Assembly: GCA_002491565.1 (NCBI GenBank)
Contig: DKWE01000107.1
Coordinates: 410-55,422, forward strand
Source of the DNA: Lachnospiraceae bacterium UBA7160
GTDB lineage: Bacteria; Bacillota; Clostridia; Lachnospirales; Lachnospiraceae
Reading direction: 5' to 3'
DNA length: 55,013 nucleotides
The translations under genes were made by a program, and so were the position numbers. Within the stretch, counting starts at the first letter, position 1. Every line of letters begins with the position of its first letter. Positions 16,011-25,151 of this stretch are shown here, one piece after another. The notes beneath the pieces were generated by a model that saw only the letters and a program-made list of their open reading frames with translations, made no database searches and was not told the origin of the DNA.

Positions 16011-18203
16011 ATGGGTTTTAAGAGGAAGGACTGCGGGGCGTATGTGAGATTTGAAAATGAGGGTGGCGCGACGCTTGGGATGCGCAGGGAGTGCGTAATT
16101 GAGCAGGATGGGCTGGTGTTTAAGGATCTGGCCGGGTGTGGTGAATTGCTGCCGTATGAGGACTGGAGGCTGGATGCACCTACACGGGCGAAGGATCTGG
16201 CAGCGCGGCTTTCGGTGGAAGAGATCGCTGGTCTGATGCTGTACTCCTCGCATCAGCTTGTGCCGTTTCGAAACATGGGGCCGTTTGCAGGACATTATGC
16301 CGGCGGCTTGTATGAGGAAGGAAAGACAGAGAAGTGGGAGCTGACGGATGAGCAGAAGGCATTTGTCTGCGAGGATCATATTCGCCATATTTTGCTGATG
16401 AAGGTCGATAACGCAGATACGTCTGCGCGGTGGAGCAATGAGCTGCAGGCGCTTGCAGAGGGGCAGCCGTGGGGAATCCCGGTAAATATTTCCTCTGATC
16501 CGCGCCATGGAGCCGGGGCTGCAGGAGCAGAGTACAAATCGACAGGTGAGGATGTGTCGAAATGGCCGGAGGGACTTGGCATGACGGCAACATTTTCGGA
16601 AGAGCGCTGGAAGCAGTATGCGGAGGCAGTTTCGAAGGAGTATCGTGCGCTTGGTATTACGACCGCGCTGGGACCCCAGGTCGATCTGGCGACGGATCCG
16701 CGCTGGATGAGATATGAGGACACATTTGGAGGAGATCTGGCGACGTCGATCCGGATGGCAAAGACGATCTGTGACGGGCTGCAGACGACAGAGGGAACAA
16801 AGGACGGCTGGGGGAGGGATAGTATTATCGCGATGGCGAAGCACTGGCCGGGCGGCGCTACCGGGGAGGGCGGCAGAGACGCTCACTATGCGTTCGGACA
16901 GTTTGCCGTATACCCGAGCGGCAATTTTGAGAACCATACGCGTGTCTTTACGGAGGGAGCCCTTGCGCTGGACGGGCCGACCGGGAAGGCGGCGGCCATC
17001 ATGCCGTATTATACTGTGTCATGGAACCAGGACCAGAAGAACGGGGAGAATGTCGGGAACTCTTACAGTGAGTATCTCATTCATGACCTGCTGCGGGGAA
17101 CATACGGATATGACGGGGTACTCTGTACAGACTGGGGCATTACCGGGGATCCGGAACAGGAAATGGATTCCTTTGGAAGCCGCTGTTATGGCGTGCCGGA
17201 GCTGAGTGAGGCGGAGCGTCATCTGCGGATTCTTATGAATGGCGTAGATCAGTTCGGCGGAAATGACCGCATGGCTCCGATTCTGGAGGCATACCGGATT
17301 GGCTGCGGCCGATACGGAGAGGAGCGGATGCGGGCGCGGTTTGAGGAGTCCGCGGTGCGGCTGCTTGTGAATATGTTCCGGCTCGGGTTGTTTGAAAATC
17401 CGTATCTGCTTCCGGAGGAGAGCAGTCAGATTGTCGGTGCAGAAGAATTTGTCGGGAATGGCCGGGCTGCGCAGCGGGAGTCAGTTGTGCTGCTGAAAAA
17501 TAAGAAAAATTGTCTGCCGTTGTCTCCGGGCATCCGGGTGTATATTCCGAAGCGAAAGATCCGTGCGAGGAAGAACTTCTTCCGCGGGCTGGATCCGGCG
17601 CAGGAGATTGAGCCGGTTCAGAAGGACGATGATCCTCGCTTCGTCCGGACAGATTCACCGGAAGACGCGGACGTGGCAATTGTGTTTGTGGAGAGTCCTC
17701 TTTCTGATCCATACTCGTCGGAGGATGCAGCGAAGGGCGGGAATGGATATCTGCCGCTGACTTTGCAGTACCGTCCGTATACGGCAGACGCTGCGCGCAG
17801 GACGAGTATTGCCGGAGGAGATTTCCGCGAGACATCAGCGAACCGCAGCTACCAGGGGAAGACGAATACAGCGGCGAATGAGTCTGATCTGGACAATATC
17901 CTTGAGGCGAAGCGCGTGATGGGGGACAAGCCGGTGATCGTATGCCTGCGTGTTCACAATCCGGCAGTGATGTCTGAATTTGAACCTTACGCGGATGGGA
18001 TTGTCGCTGAGTTTGGAGTGCAGAAGGAGGCTGTACTGGATATTCTGTTTGGGGATGCGCAGCCATCCGGGCGACTGCCGGTGATTCTGCCTGCTAATAT
18101 GGAAACGGTGGAGCGGCACTGCGAAGACGTTTTTGATGATATTGAGCCGTACACGGATGAGGAAGGGAATACGTATCGGTTTGGATTCGGACTGACCTAC
18201 TGA
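16011..18203 (+). CDS. Glycoside hydrolase family 3, beta-glycosidase type
   Basis: Predicted 730-residue GH3 enzyme. The N-terminal TIM-barrel domain shows KHWPGG (about residue 280) and the nucleophile Asp374 in VLCTDWG; the C-terminal alpha/beta domain begins near residue 480 (SVVLLKNKKNCLPL) and ends FGFGLTY. There is no signal peptide, so it is probably cytoplasmic and acts on imported oligosaccharides. GH3 covers beta-glucosidases, xylosidases and glucosaminidases; the exact specificity cannot be read here. The start at 16011 (AGGAAAGGA upstream) matches where the GH3-like sequence begins; in-frame ATGs at 15909, 15921 and 15960 are alternatives. No fibronectin-like third domain is present. 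It appears monocistronic. Confidence 0.85.
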   Translation: MGFKRKDCGAYVRFENEGGATLGMRRECVIEQDGLVFKDLAGCGELLPYEDWRLDAPTRAKDLAARLSVEEIAGLMLYSSHQLVPFRNMGPFAGHYAGGLYEEGKTEKWELTDEQKAFVCEDHIRHILLMKVDNADTSARWSNELQALAEGQPWGIPVNISSDPRHGAGAAGAEYKSTGEDVSKWPEGLGMTATFSEERWKQYAEAVSKEYRALGITTALGPQVDLATDPRWMRYEDTFGGDLATSIRMAKTICDGLQTTEGTKDGWGRDSIIAMAKHWPGGATGEGGRDAHYAFGQFAVYPSGNFENHTRVFTEGALALDGPTGKAAAIMPYYTVSWNQDQKNGENVGNSYSEYLIHDLLRGTYGYDGVLCTDWGITGDPEQEMDSFGSRCYGVPELSEAERHLRILMNGVDQFGGNDRMAPILEAYRIGCGRYGEERMRARFEESAVRLLVNMFRLGLFENPYLLPEESSQIVGAEEFVGNGRAAQRESVVLLKNKKNCLPLSPGIRVYIPKRKIRARKNFFRGLDPAQEIEPVQKDDDPRFVRTDSPEDADVAIVFVESPLSDPYSSEDAAKGGNGYLPLTLQYRPYTADAARRTSIAGGDFRETSANRSYQGKTNTAANESDLDNILEAKRVMGDKPVIVCLRVHNPAVMSEFEPYADGIVAEFGVQKEAVLDILFGDAQPSGRLPVILPANMETVERHCEDVFDDIEPYTDEEGNTYRFGFGLTY

Positions 18204-18286
18204 TGACAGACCTCTATTTGTTATTACTGTGAATGGTCAGCAGCAGCCTGCCGGGCCGGATCCTGAGGCCACGGTACAGTCATTGT

Positions 18287-18301
18287 CTGCTGTTGCAGCA
18301 G
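18287..18301 (+). terminator. Possible terminator hairpin after GH3
   Basis: CTGCTG-TTG-CAGCAG is a perfect short hairpin in the 421-bp gap after the GH3 gene, followed by CAGCCTTTGTT. The U-run is weak. CAGCAG tracts recur in this gap, but no gene was seen. Confidence 0.3.
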
Positions 18302-18386
18302 CAGCCTTTGTTAGCGTCATCTGCCTGGATGAAAGCGCCAAAACTGTGTAGATTCTGTGTATTTTCTTAAAAAATAAAGTTTTCGG

Positions 18387-18415
18387 TGCACATTTCCGGC
18401 GGGGTATGCTATACT
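18387..18415 (+). promoter_or_regulatory. Promoter for the trigger-factor-like gene
   Basis: TGCACA (18387-18392), 17-bp spacer, TATACT (18410-18415), preceded by TG one base upstream (extended -10). It gives a ~200-nt leader before the start at 18625. Confidence 0.5.
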
Positions 18416-18624
18416 GAAGAAACGTTGCTGGCTTGCTTGCAGCTTACGCAGGAGACAGAGGAGCAAACCTGATTCCGTTTTGTAACGGTATAGTAAATGT
18501 TTGCAGCCTTTGCAGGAGGGCAGGGGGCAACGGGGACGGAGAAATTCCAGATGATGCGGAGAATTCGCGCGGATGGAAAGGAATAACAGATAGAATAGAA
18601 AAGAGCAAAGAGAGGTTTCGCTTT

Positions 18625-20049
18625 ATGAAAAGAAAGAATGTAATGACAATTTTGATGTGCGCAGCATGTATCGGCATGGCGGCGGCGGGGGCGTCCTCTG
18701 TGGTACTGGCGCAGGAGACAGAGGTTTCTACCGATACGCTGATGGAGGATGAAATCAAAGCCGCAGAGGATGAACTTAAAGCTGCAGAGGCGGATGTGAC
18801 GGAAGATACCGATGCGGAGAACGATGCAGAAGCAGGTACGGATGCCGGAGAGGATGCACCGGAGCAGGCGGATGAGGAAGAGTCTGAGCCGGAGACGGAG
18901 ATGGTGTACGAGAAGGTAGAGCGTCCGGACTACAAGGCACTGGATTATGTAGAGCTGGGTGAATACAAGGGGCTTACGGTCGAGCTGCAGCCGATCGAGG
19001 TGACAGAGGATGAGATCGTCAATCAGATTCGCGTCAATGCCGGGAGCGATATCCTGGAGGAGCTGACGGAAGGAACCGTCGGCATTGGCGATATTGCGAA
19101 TATTGACTATGAGGGAAAGCTGGATGGAGTAGCATTTGACGGCGGTACGGCGAAGGGCTACGATCTGGAAATCGGCTCGGGTACTTTTATTCCTGGTTTT
19201 GAGGATGGCCTGGTCGGAGTGAAGACTGGAGAGACGGTAGATGTACCGCTGACGTTCCCGGAGAATTATACAGCGGAGCTGGCTGGGAAAGATGTGATCT
19301 TTACTGTCACAGTAAATTCGATTAAGCGTATGCCGGAGCTGACCTCTGAGCTGATCAGCAAGGTTACGGACGGGGAGTATACCGATCTGGAGGTTTATAA
19401 GGAAACGATCCGGTCTCAGATTCAGGAGTCCAAGGAGGCGTCACAGGACAGCCAGATTATATCGGAGCTGTTGATGCAGATCGCGAATGCCAGCACAATC
19501 AAGGAGTATCCGCAGGAACTGCTGGATTACGGTATGGCGAACATGAGAAATGCATACAAGCAGATGGCAGAGTACTATAATATGGGGTATACGGATCTGC
19601 TGGAGGCGTATCTCGGACTGACTGAGGACCAGTTTGAGGAGCAAGCGTTGCTCGCGGTGAAGCAGAATCTGCAGTCGGAGCTGTATCTGAAGGCGATTGC
19701 GGAAAAGGAGGGGCTGGAGGTCAGCGATGCGGATTACGAGGAAGGCTGCACCCGGTACCTGAGCGAGTACGGATATTCTTCGAAGGAGGAGCTGGTGGCA
19801 GCGTTTGGCGAGCCGACCATCCGGATCAGCATTCTGCAGGACAAGGTGGTAGACCTCATAAGAGAAAATGCGTCCATTATCCAGGTGCAGGAGACGGAGT
19901 CTGAGACTGGTATGACTGAGGGAGAGACCGGTGCGGAGGCGAACGAGTCCGGCACAGAAGCTGGTGCGGAAGCAAATGAGACGGAAGCTGTGACAGAGGC
20001 AGGAAACGAGGCTGTGACCGAGGCTGGCGAGAGTGAGACAGCGGAGTAA
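18625..20049 (+). CDS. Secreted trigger-factor-like peptidyl-prolyl isomerase
   Basis: Predicted 474-residue exported protein. A signal peptide (about 1-30, ending VVLAQ) is followed by an acidic linker (~35-90). An FKBP-type prolyl isomerase domain follows (~145-225: IGDIANIDYEGKLDGVAFDG, FIPGFEDGLVGVKTGE, VTFPENY-like), then a trigger-factor C-terminal helical chaperone region (~230-415). The last ~50 residues are an acidic Glu/Thr/Ala-rich tail. Unlike classical cytosolic trigger factor it lacks the ribosome-binding N-domain and carries an export signal, so a role in folding secreted proteins at the cell surface is likely. The ATG at 18625 has AGAGAGG upstream; the in-frame ATG at 18433 would bury the signal peptide. 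Confidence 0.82.
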   Translation: MKRKNVMTILMCAACIGMAAAGASSVVLAQETEVSTDTLMEDEIKAAEDELKAAEADVTEDTDAENDAEAGTDAGEDAPEQADEEESEPETEMVYEKVERPDYKALDYVELGEYKGLTVELQPIEVTEDEIVNQIRVNAGSDILEELTEGTVGIGDIANIDYEGKLDGVAFDGGTAKGYDLEIGSGTFIPGFEDGLVGVKTGETVDVPLTFPENYTAELAGKDVIFTVTVNSIKRMPELTSELISKVTDGEYTDLEVYKETIRSQIQESKEASQDSQIISELLMQIANASTIKEYPQELLDYGMANMRNAYKQMAEYYNMGYTDLLEAYLGLTEDQFEEQALLAVKQNLQSELYLKAIAEKEGLEVSDADYEEGCTRYLSEYGYSSKEELVAAFGEPTIRISILQDKVVDLIRENASIIQVQETESETGMTEGETGAEANESGTEAGAEANETEAVTEAGNEAVTEAGESETAE

Positions 20050-20164
20050 TCCGGTGTTGTTTATGACGCAGCTAACTTTGCTGTGGAGTACAAACGGCAT
20101 CCATTTTGGCGAAAGCCAACCCATGTGCAAGCATGAATTGAAATAACAGGCTATAAATAATCGG

Positions 20165-20198
20165 CAGCAGCCCCAGGATACGATGGGGCTGCTGTGTT
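20165..20198 (+). terminator. Terminator after the trigger-factor-like gene
   Basis: CAGCAGCCCCA (20165-20175) pairs perfectly with TGGGGCTGCTG (20184-20194), 8-nt loop, then TGTTCGG. The stem is strong and the U-run poor. Confidence 0.6.
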
Positions 20199-20210
20199 CG
20201 GTTGGTGCGG

Positions 20211-20326
20211 CTGGCAGCTATGCATGAAAAATGTGTCCAGTGGAGAGACTGGCAGTTATGTATGAAAAATTTGTTTGACTGATGGGCCTGGCGGTCATGT
20301 ATGAAAATTGTGTTTAGCTGGTGAGC
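20211..20326. repeat. Tandem array, 38-39-bp unit, 3 copies, before patatin gene
   Basis: CTGGCAG or CTGGCGG begins units at 20211, 20249 and 20288, each continuing as YATGYATGAAAAATKTGT with moderate divergence. The array lies in the leader of the gene at 20345, ending about 20 bp before its start. Confidence 0.75.
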
Positions 20327-20344
20327 CTGATGAGGAGGAGCTGA

Positions 20345-21235
20345 ATGAAAAAAGTCGGAATGATTCTGGAGGGTGGAGGACAGCGCGGCATTTTTACGAG
20401 CGGCGTGCTGGATTATTTTATGGAGAAGAAGCTGACAGTGCCGTATGTAGTCGGTGTGTCTGCTGGCTCCTGTAACGCGATGGACTACGTGTCCGGCCAG
20501 ATCCTGCGGACAAAGGAATGTATGCTGGATGCACAGCTAGACAATGAGCTGTACGGGTTCAGGACCATGATGAAGACAAAATACTATATGAATATGGATT
20601 TGATCTTCGAGGAATTTCCGAATCATCAGTATCCCTTTGATTTCCGCGCTTATGTGAGATCGCCGATGCGCTGCCTGCTGGTGACGACGAATTGCCTGAC
20701 TGGAAAGGCGGAGTATATCGAGGAGTACCGTGACCGGGAACGGCTGATGATGGCTTGCCGCGCCTCCTCCAGTCTTCCGTTTGGCTCACCGATGGTGAAG
20801 CTGGACGGTGTACCGATGCTGGATGGAGGGATTGCTGACTCAATTCCGATCCGGAAAGCGATTGCGGATGGCTTTGATTATAATATTGTCGTGCTGACAA
20901 GGCGGCACGGGTATTACAAGCAGGAAGAGCGGGATGCAACGGTGGAGCTGGCACGGCTCTTTTACCGGAGATATCCGATGCTTGTGCGGACGCTGGCGCA
21001 GCGCAGTCATGCCTACAACCGGACGCTGGATCTGCTGGAGCAGCTGGAAAAGAAGGGCTTGGTATTTGTGATCCGTCCGACGGTGCGCTGTGTGAGCCGC
21101 ACAGAGCGGGATCTGGAAAAGCTGGAGGATTTCTACTGGCACGGCTATGAGGAGGCGGAACGCCTGTATCCGCAGCTGCAGCAGTGGATGGAGAAGCGCG
21201 AGGAATGTGTGAGCCGGAAGAGACTGCTGCGGTGA
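20345..21235 (+). CDS. Patatin-like phospholipase (RssA/YlbK-like)
   Basis: Predicted 296-residue cytoplasmic acyl hydrolase. The glycine-rich oxyanion loop EGGGQRGIF (9-17), nucleophile Ser39 in GVSAG and catalytic Asp160 in LDGGI form the Ser-Asp dyad of bacterial patatins. It likely hydrolyses phospholipid or lysophospholipid esters; the natural substrate is unknown. GAGGAGC lies 6 bp before the ATG. A MATE exporter starts 100 bp downstream and may be cotranscribed. Confidence 0.9.
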   Translation: MKKVGMILEGGGQRGIFTSGVLDYFMEKKLTVPYVVGVSAGSCNAMDYVSGQILRTKECMLDAQLDNELYGFRTMMKTKYYMNMDLIFEEFPNHQYPFDFRAYVRSPMRCLLVTTNCLTGKAEYIEEYRDRERLMMACRASSSLPFGSPMVKLDGVPMLDGGIADSIPIRKAIADGFDYNIVVLTRRHGYYKQEERDATVELARLFYRRYPMLVRTLAQRSHAYNRTLDLLEQLEKKGLVFVIRPTVRCVSRTERDLEKLEDFYWHGYEEAERLYPQLQQWMEKREECVSRKRLLR

Positions 21236-21334
21236 CAGCACTGCGTAATAGTGGGCTGTATGAGCAGTAAGCGGTCTGCAGATAGAGCGCCTGAAATTCT
21301 GGGGCGCGGGAAAATAAGAGGGGGAAAAAGTGTT

Positions 21335-22714
21335 ATGGCAAAGGGACAAACGACAACGCTGCTGACGGAGGGGCCGATCTGGAAGCGGATGGTGACATTC
21401 GCGTTTCCATTGTTTCTCGGGAACCTGTTTCAGCAGCTCTACAATACGGCAGATTCGCTGATTGTGGGAAATTTTCTGGGGAGCAACGCGCTTGCGGCGG
21501 TCAGCTCGTCCGGCAGTCTGATTTTTCTGCTGGTGGGCTTTTTTAATGGAATCGCAATTGGTGCGGGCGTCGTGATCGCGCGCTATTACGGGGCGCGGCA
21601 GACGGAGCAGCTGCAGAAAGCGATTCATACGACGGTGGGCTTCGGCATTCTGTGCGGTGCGGCGCTGACTGTTATGGGACTTCTTCTGGCGCCGCAGATT
21701 CTGATCCTGATGAAGACGCCAAAGGAGGTGCTGCCCGAATCGATTTCTTATTTCCGGATTTATTTCCTCGGCTCGCTGGCGTTTGTTCTGTACAATAATT
21801 TTGTCGGCATCCTGCATTCTGTCGGGGACAGCCGCCATCCACTGTACTATCTGATTTTTTCATCGCTGGTGAACATTCTGCTCGACCTGCTCTTTGTCGG
21901 TGTGCTGCGGCTTGGCGTGGGATCGGCGGCAGCGGCAACAGCGATTTCTCAGTTTATCAGTGCAGGTCTGTGCCTGAACCGACTTGCGCGGAAGAGTCCG
22001 GACGAGTACCGGGTGTCACTTAGGAAGATTCGTCTTGATTCGTTTATGCTGCGCCAGATTATCCGGAATGGGCTTCCGGCAGGCGTCCAGAACTCTGTGA
22101 TCTCGGTTGCGAATGTCTTCGTTCAGTCCAATATCAACAGCTTTGGAAAAATCGCGGTGGCGGGCTGCGGCACCTATTCGAAGATTGAGGGCTTTGCGTT
22201 TTTGCCGATTACATGCTTCTCGATGTCGCTGACGACTTTCATCAGCCAGAACCTCGGCGCGAAAAAATACGACCGTGTGAAGAAGGGAGCCAGATTCGGC
22301 ATCCTGTGCGGTATGGTGCTGGCTGAATTGGTCGGTGTCGTGATCTGGCTGGCGATCCCGCATCTGGTGGCGCTGTTCAACAATGATCCGGAAGTCATCG
22401 CCTACGGGACACAGGAGGCGCGGACAATGACAACATTCTATTTCCTGCTGGCATTTTCACACTGTGTTGCAGGCATCATGCGGGGCGCGGGGCGTTCCTC
22501 GGTGCCGATGGCGGTGATGCTGGTGTGCTGGTGTCTGATCCGGGTGTCCTATATCACGGTGGCAGTGCGCCTGATTCCGGATATCCAGATGGTATTCTGG
22601 GCGTATCCGCTGACCTGGAGCCTGAGCTCGGTGGTGTTCCTGACCTATTTCCTGAAGGTGGACTGGATACACACAGAGCCAGGGAAGAAGAGGGGCAGGG
22701 GAAGAACAGCGTAA
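21335..22714 (+). CDS. MATE family efflux transporter
   Basis: Predicted 459-residue polytopic membrane protein with 12 hydrophobic segments and the two-fold internal symmetry of MATE exporters (FPLFLGNLFQQLYNTADSLIVG in the first half). Such proteins export drugs or metabolites in exchange for Na+ or H+. The ATG at 21335 has GAGGGGG upstream; an in-frame start at 21251 would add 28 polar residues and has no ribosome site. It is convergent with the debranching enzyme gene, with only 16 bp between the stops. Confidence 0.9.
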   Translation: MAKGQTTTLLTEGPIWKRMVTFAFPLFLGNLFQQLYNTADSLIVGNFLGSNALAAVSSSGSLIFLLVGFFNGIAIGAGVVIARYYGARQTEQLQKAIHTTVGFGILCGAALTVMGLLLAPQILILMKTPKEVLPESISYFRIYFLGSLAFVLYNNFVGILHSVGDSRHPLYYLIFSSLVNILLDLLFVGVLRLGVGSAAAATAISQFISAGLCLNRLARKSPDEYRVSLRKIRLDSFMLRQIIRNGLPAGVQNSVISVANVFVQSNINSFGKIAVAGCGTYSKIEGFAFLPITCFSMSLTTFISQNLGAKKYDRVKKGARFGILCGMVLAELVGVVIWLAIPHLVALFNNDPEVIAYGTQEARTMTTFYFLLAFSHCVAGIMRGAGRSSVPMAVMLVCWCLIRVSYITVAVRLIPDIQMVFWAYPLTWSLSSVVFLTYFLKVDWIHTEPGKKRGRGRTA

Positions 22715-22730
22715 AAAACTGCACTCCGGA

Positions 22731-24863
22731 TCAATACTTCCTGGAAATGAAGACGGCTACCGACCGCGGACGCATGATGAATTCACGGTCGATCCGGGCT
22801 TCCTGGCCTTCGGGATAGCAGTACCGGCCGATTCCGTCGCCGTACGTATTGACACTCAAGTACCAGAATCCGGAGCGGCGCAGGTCCGGAAGAGAGATCG
22901 TGACATTTTCCCAGTAGGCATTGACAGCGAGGTAGATGATATCGTCGCCTCCACGCGATGCGTCATATCCGGCAAAGCTGACGCCGAAGGTCAGTGCGTC
23001 GGACGGAAGGGAGCCCTCCTGCGCGTTCGCTCCGTACATCCGGATGGAAGGGAGGCCGCAGACCGCATTCGGCAGCTTCTTCTGAATAATCGGATGGCGC
23101 AGGCGGAAATGGATCATAAATTTGAAAAACTCGAAGAGGCTCCGGTTCTTCTCCAGCAGGCTCCAGTCGAGCCAGGAGATTTCATTGTCCTGGCAGTATC
23201 CGTTGTTGTTGCCGAACTGTGTGTTGCCGAATTCATCACCGGCGAGGAACATCGGCGTACCGCGGCTGCACATCAGTACGGCGCAGGCATTGCGGATCAT
23301 CCGGTACCGCAGCGCGAGTACATCCGGGTTGTCTGTCCCGCCCTCCGCGCCGCAGTTCCAGCTGCGGTTGTCATTGGAACCATCGGTGTTGTTCCAGCCG
23401 TTGCGCTCGTTGTGCTTCTGGTTGTAGGAATAGAGATCGTACAGAGTGAAACCGTCGTGGCAGGTCAGAAAATTCACACAGGAATTGTATCCGAGGTAGC
23501 TGCCTTTGTAGTCAGAGTTGTAGCCGCCGTACAAGTCGCCGGAACCGGCGATGCTCCAGGCAGCGCCCCACACCTGAGAACCGTCTCCCTTGAGGAAGGA
23601 GCGCAGGGAATCGCGGTAGCGGCCGTTCCATTCTGCCCAGCGGCGATGTGCCGGGAAGCTTCCGACCTGGTACATCCCGCCTGCATCCCATGCCTCGGCA
23701 ATCAGTTTGATGTTGCTCAGAATCGGATCGCAGGCAAGCGATTTCAGAAGGGGCGGATTGTTCATCGGTGAGCCGTCCTCATTTCGCCCGAGGATCGAGG
23801 CAAGGTCGAAGCGAAAACCGTCAATGCGATAACTGATCGTCCAGTAACGCAGGCATTCCAGAATCATCTGTTGGACAATCGGGTGGTTGCAGTTCAGTGT
23901 GTTGCCGCAGCCGCTGAAATTGTAATAATTTCCGTCCGGTGTCAGCATGTAGTAGATATTGTTGTCGAGCCCCTTGAAGCTAAAGATGGGGCCTTTTTCA
24001 TTTCCCTCCGCCGTGTGGTTAAACACAACGTCCAGGATAATCTCGATGCCATTTTCGTGGAGCTCTTTGATCAGCTCCTTCAGCTCGGTTCCCTCGCGAT
24101 TGTATTCGGCGGAGGAGGCGTAGCTGGTGTTTGGTGCGAAGAAACTGACTGTATTGTATCCCCAGTATTCGAGGAGTTTCTGGCCGTCGATTTCGCGGAC
24201 ATTCATACATTCATCAAATTCAAAAATCGGCATCAGTTCGACCGCATTGATGCCAAGTTCTTTCAGGTAGGGAATTTTCTCCTTCAGCCCCGCAAAAGTA
24301 CCGGGATGCGCGACGCCGGAAGAGCCATGGCGTGTGAAGCCCCGCACATGGAGCTCGTAGATAATGAGGTCGCTCAGCTCGCGCGTGGACTGCGGCGCGT
24401 TGCCCCAGTCGAAGACATCTTTGACGACGCGCGCATGGTAGTGGCCTGGTTTTTTAATGCCCCAGGAATTCTGCCCGGTGACTGCGCGTGCGTAGGGATC
24501 AAGCAGAATTGCATTTTTGTCAAACAGCAGGCCCTTTTCCGGAGCATGAGGGCCGTCTATGCGGTAGGCGTACTCAAATTCCCGGATATTCAGGCCAAAG
24601 ACGATCATAGAGTAAACATCCCCGATTTTGTAGGACTCCGGGAACGGAAGAACGGCATAGGGTTCCTGTTCTTCTTTATGGAATAAAAGCAGCTCACAGG
24701 ATGTGCCGCCGTGCGTGTGGATTGTGAAATTTACTCCATTCGGCAAGGTGAGCGCTCCATTGATATCGAACATGCCGGGACGTACCAGATAGCCTGCAAT
24801 CTCGTCCATCGGGCGGAACGTAATGGGAGAATCAATTGTATATTCATGATTTAAAAGCTTCAA
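22731..24863 (-). CDS. glgX: GlgX-type glycogen/alpha-glucan debranching enzyme (GH13)
   Basis: Predicted 710-residue GH13 isoamylase/pullulanase-type enzyme that cleaves alpha-1,6 branches in glycogen or limit dextrins. The N-terminal beta-sandwich (about 1-130) is CBM48-like. The catalytic barrel carries DVVFNHT (region I), GFRFD with nucleophile Asp353, the acid Glu390 in AEAWD, and Asp470 in FLTCHDG. No signal peptide, hence cytoplasmic. The start is a TTG at 24863, chosen because GGAGG lies 8 nt upstream on the minus strand and no other start fits the conserved N-terminus. A strong terminator-like hairpin lies in its leader (24891-24969). It is isolated from other glycogen genes in this window. 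Confidence 0.88.
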   Translation of the reverse strand: MKLLNHEYTIDSPITFRPMDEIAGYLVRPGMFDINGALTLPNGVNFTIHTHGGTSCELLLFHKEEQEPYAVLPFPESYKIGDVYSMIVFGLNIREFEYAYRIDGPHAPEKGLLFDKNAILLDPYARAVTGQNSWGIKKPGHYHARVVKDVFDWGNAPQSTRELSDLIIYELHVRGFTRHGSSGVAHPGTFAGLKEKIPYLKELGINAVELMPIFEFDECMNVREIDGQKLLEYWGYNTVSFFAPNTSYASSAEYNREGTELKELIKELHENGIEIILDVVFNHTAEGNEKGPIFSFKGLDNNIYYMLTPDGNYYNFSGCGNTLNCNHPIVQQMILECLRYWTISYRIDGFRFDLASILGRNEDGSPMNNPPLLKSLACDPILSNIKLIAEAWDAGGMYQVGSFPAHRRWAEWNGRYRDSLRSFLKGDGSQVWGAAWSIAGSGDLYGGYNSDYKGSYLGYNSCVNFLTCHDGFTLYDLYSYNQKHNERNGWNNTDGSNDNRSWNCGAEGGTDNPDVLALRYRMIRNACAVLMCSRGTPMFLAGDEFGNTQFGNNNGYCQDNEISWLDWSLLEKNRSLFEFFKFMIHFRLRHPIIQKKLPNAVCGLPSIRMYGANAQEGSLPSDALTFGVSFAGYDASRGGDDIIYLAVNAYWENVTISLPDLRRSGFWYLSVNTYGDGIGRYCYPEGQEARIDREFIMRPRSVAVFISRKY

Positions 24864-24890
24864 TGTACAAACCTCCGGATCGAGTAATTT

Positions 24891-24969
24891 AAAAGCCCAG
24901 CCTCTATGCGCAGTCAGATAGAGTGGTGGCAGCCCATTCTGACTGGATTTTAGAGGTTCGCGGGCTTTT
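24891..24969 (-). promoter_or_regulatory. Nested long hairpin in the glgX leader
   Basis: Three blocks pair in nested order: AAAAGCCC (24891-24898) with GGGCTTTT (24962-24969), CCTCTA (24901-24906) with TAGAGG (24951-24956), and CAGTCAGA (24911-24918) with TCTGACTG (24938-24945). On the minus strand the structure ends in GGGCTTTTAAATT about 10-20 nt before the glgX ribosome site, so it looks like a leader terminator or attenuator. It also sits in the divergent region facing the ABC operon. Confidence 0.6.
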
Positions 24970-25060
24970 ATCGATCATAGTAACCAGTATACACCATTGG
25001 CGGAAATCTGGCAACCTTCATACAGCCACAGACAAAAGCGGAAAAAATTTCATTTTCTTA

Positions 25061-25089
25061 TTGACAGGATGCTTATCTGGTGGTATGGT
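25061..25089 (+). promoter_or_regulatory. Promoter of the ABC exporter cluster
   Basis: TTGACA (25061-25066), 17-bp spacer, TATGGT (25084-25089). It precedes the gene at 25152 by about 60 bp and is overlapped by the inverted repeat at 25087-25110. Confidence 0.75.
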
Positions 25090-25110
25090 TAATTACATAA
25101 GTAATGAACC
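25087..25110 (+). promoter_or_regulatory. Inverted-repeat operator, probable GntR (YtrA-type) site
   Basis: GGTTAATTAC-ATAA-GTAATGAACC is a 10-bp inverted repeat with one mismatch, overlapping the -10 end and the start-site region. The half-site GTAATGAACC recurs at 26701-26710, just before the ATPase gene. The GntR-type regulator encoded at 29120 is the likely ligand (inference). Confidence 0.5.
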
Positions 25111-25151
25111 ACTAAACCAAAGGACGGTTCGAGAGGATTGGAGGAATCAGG

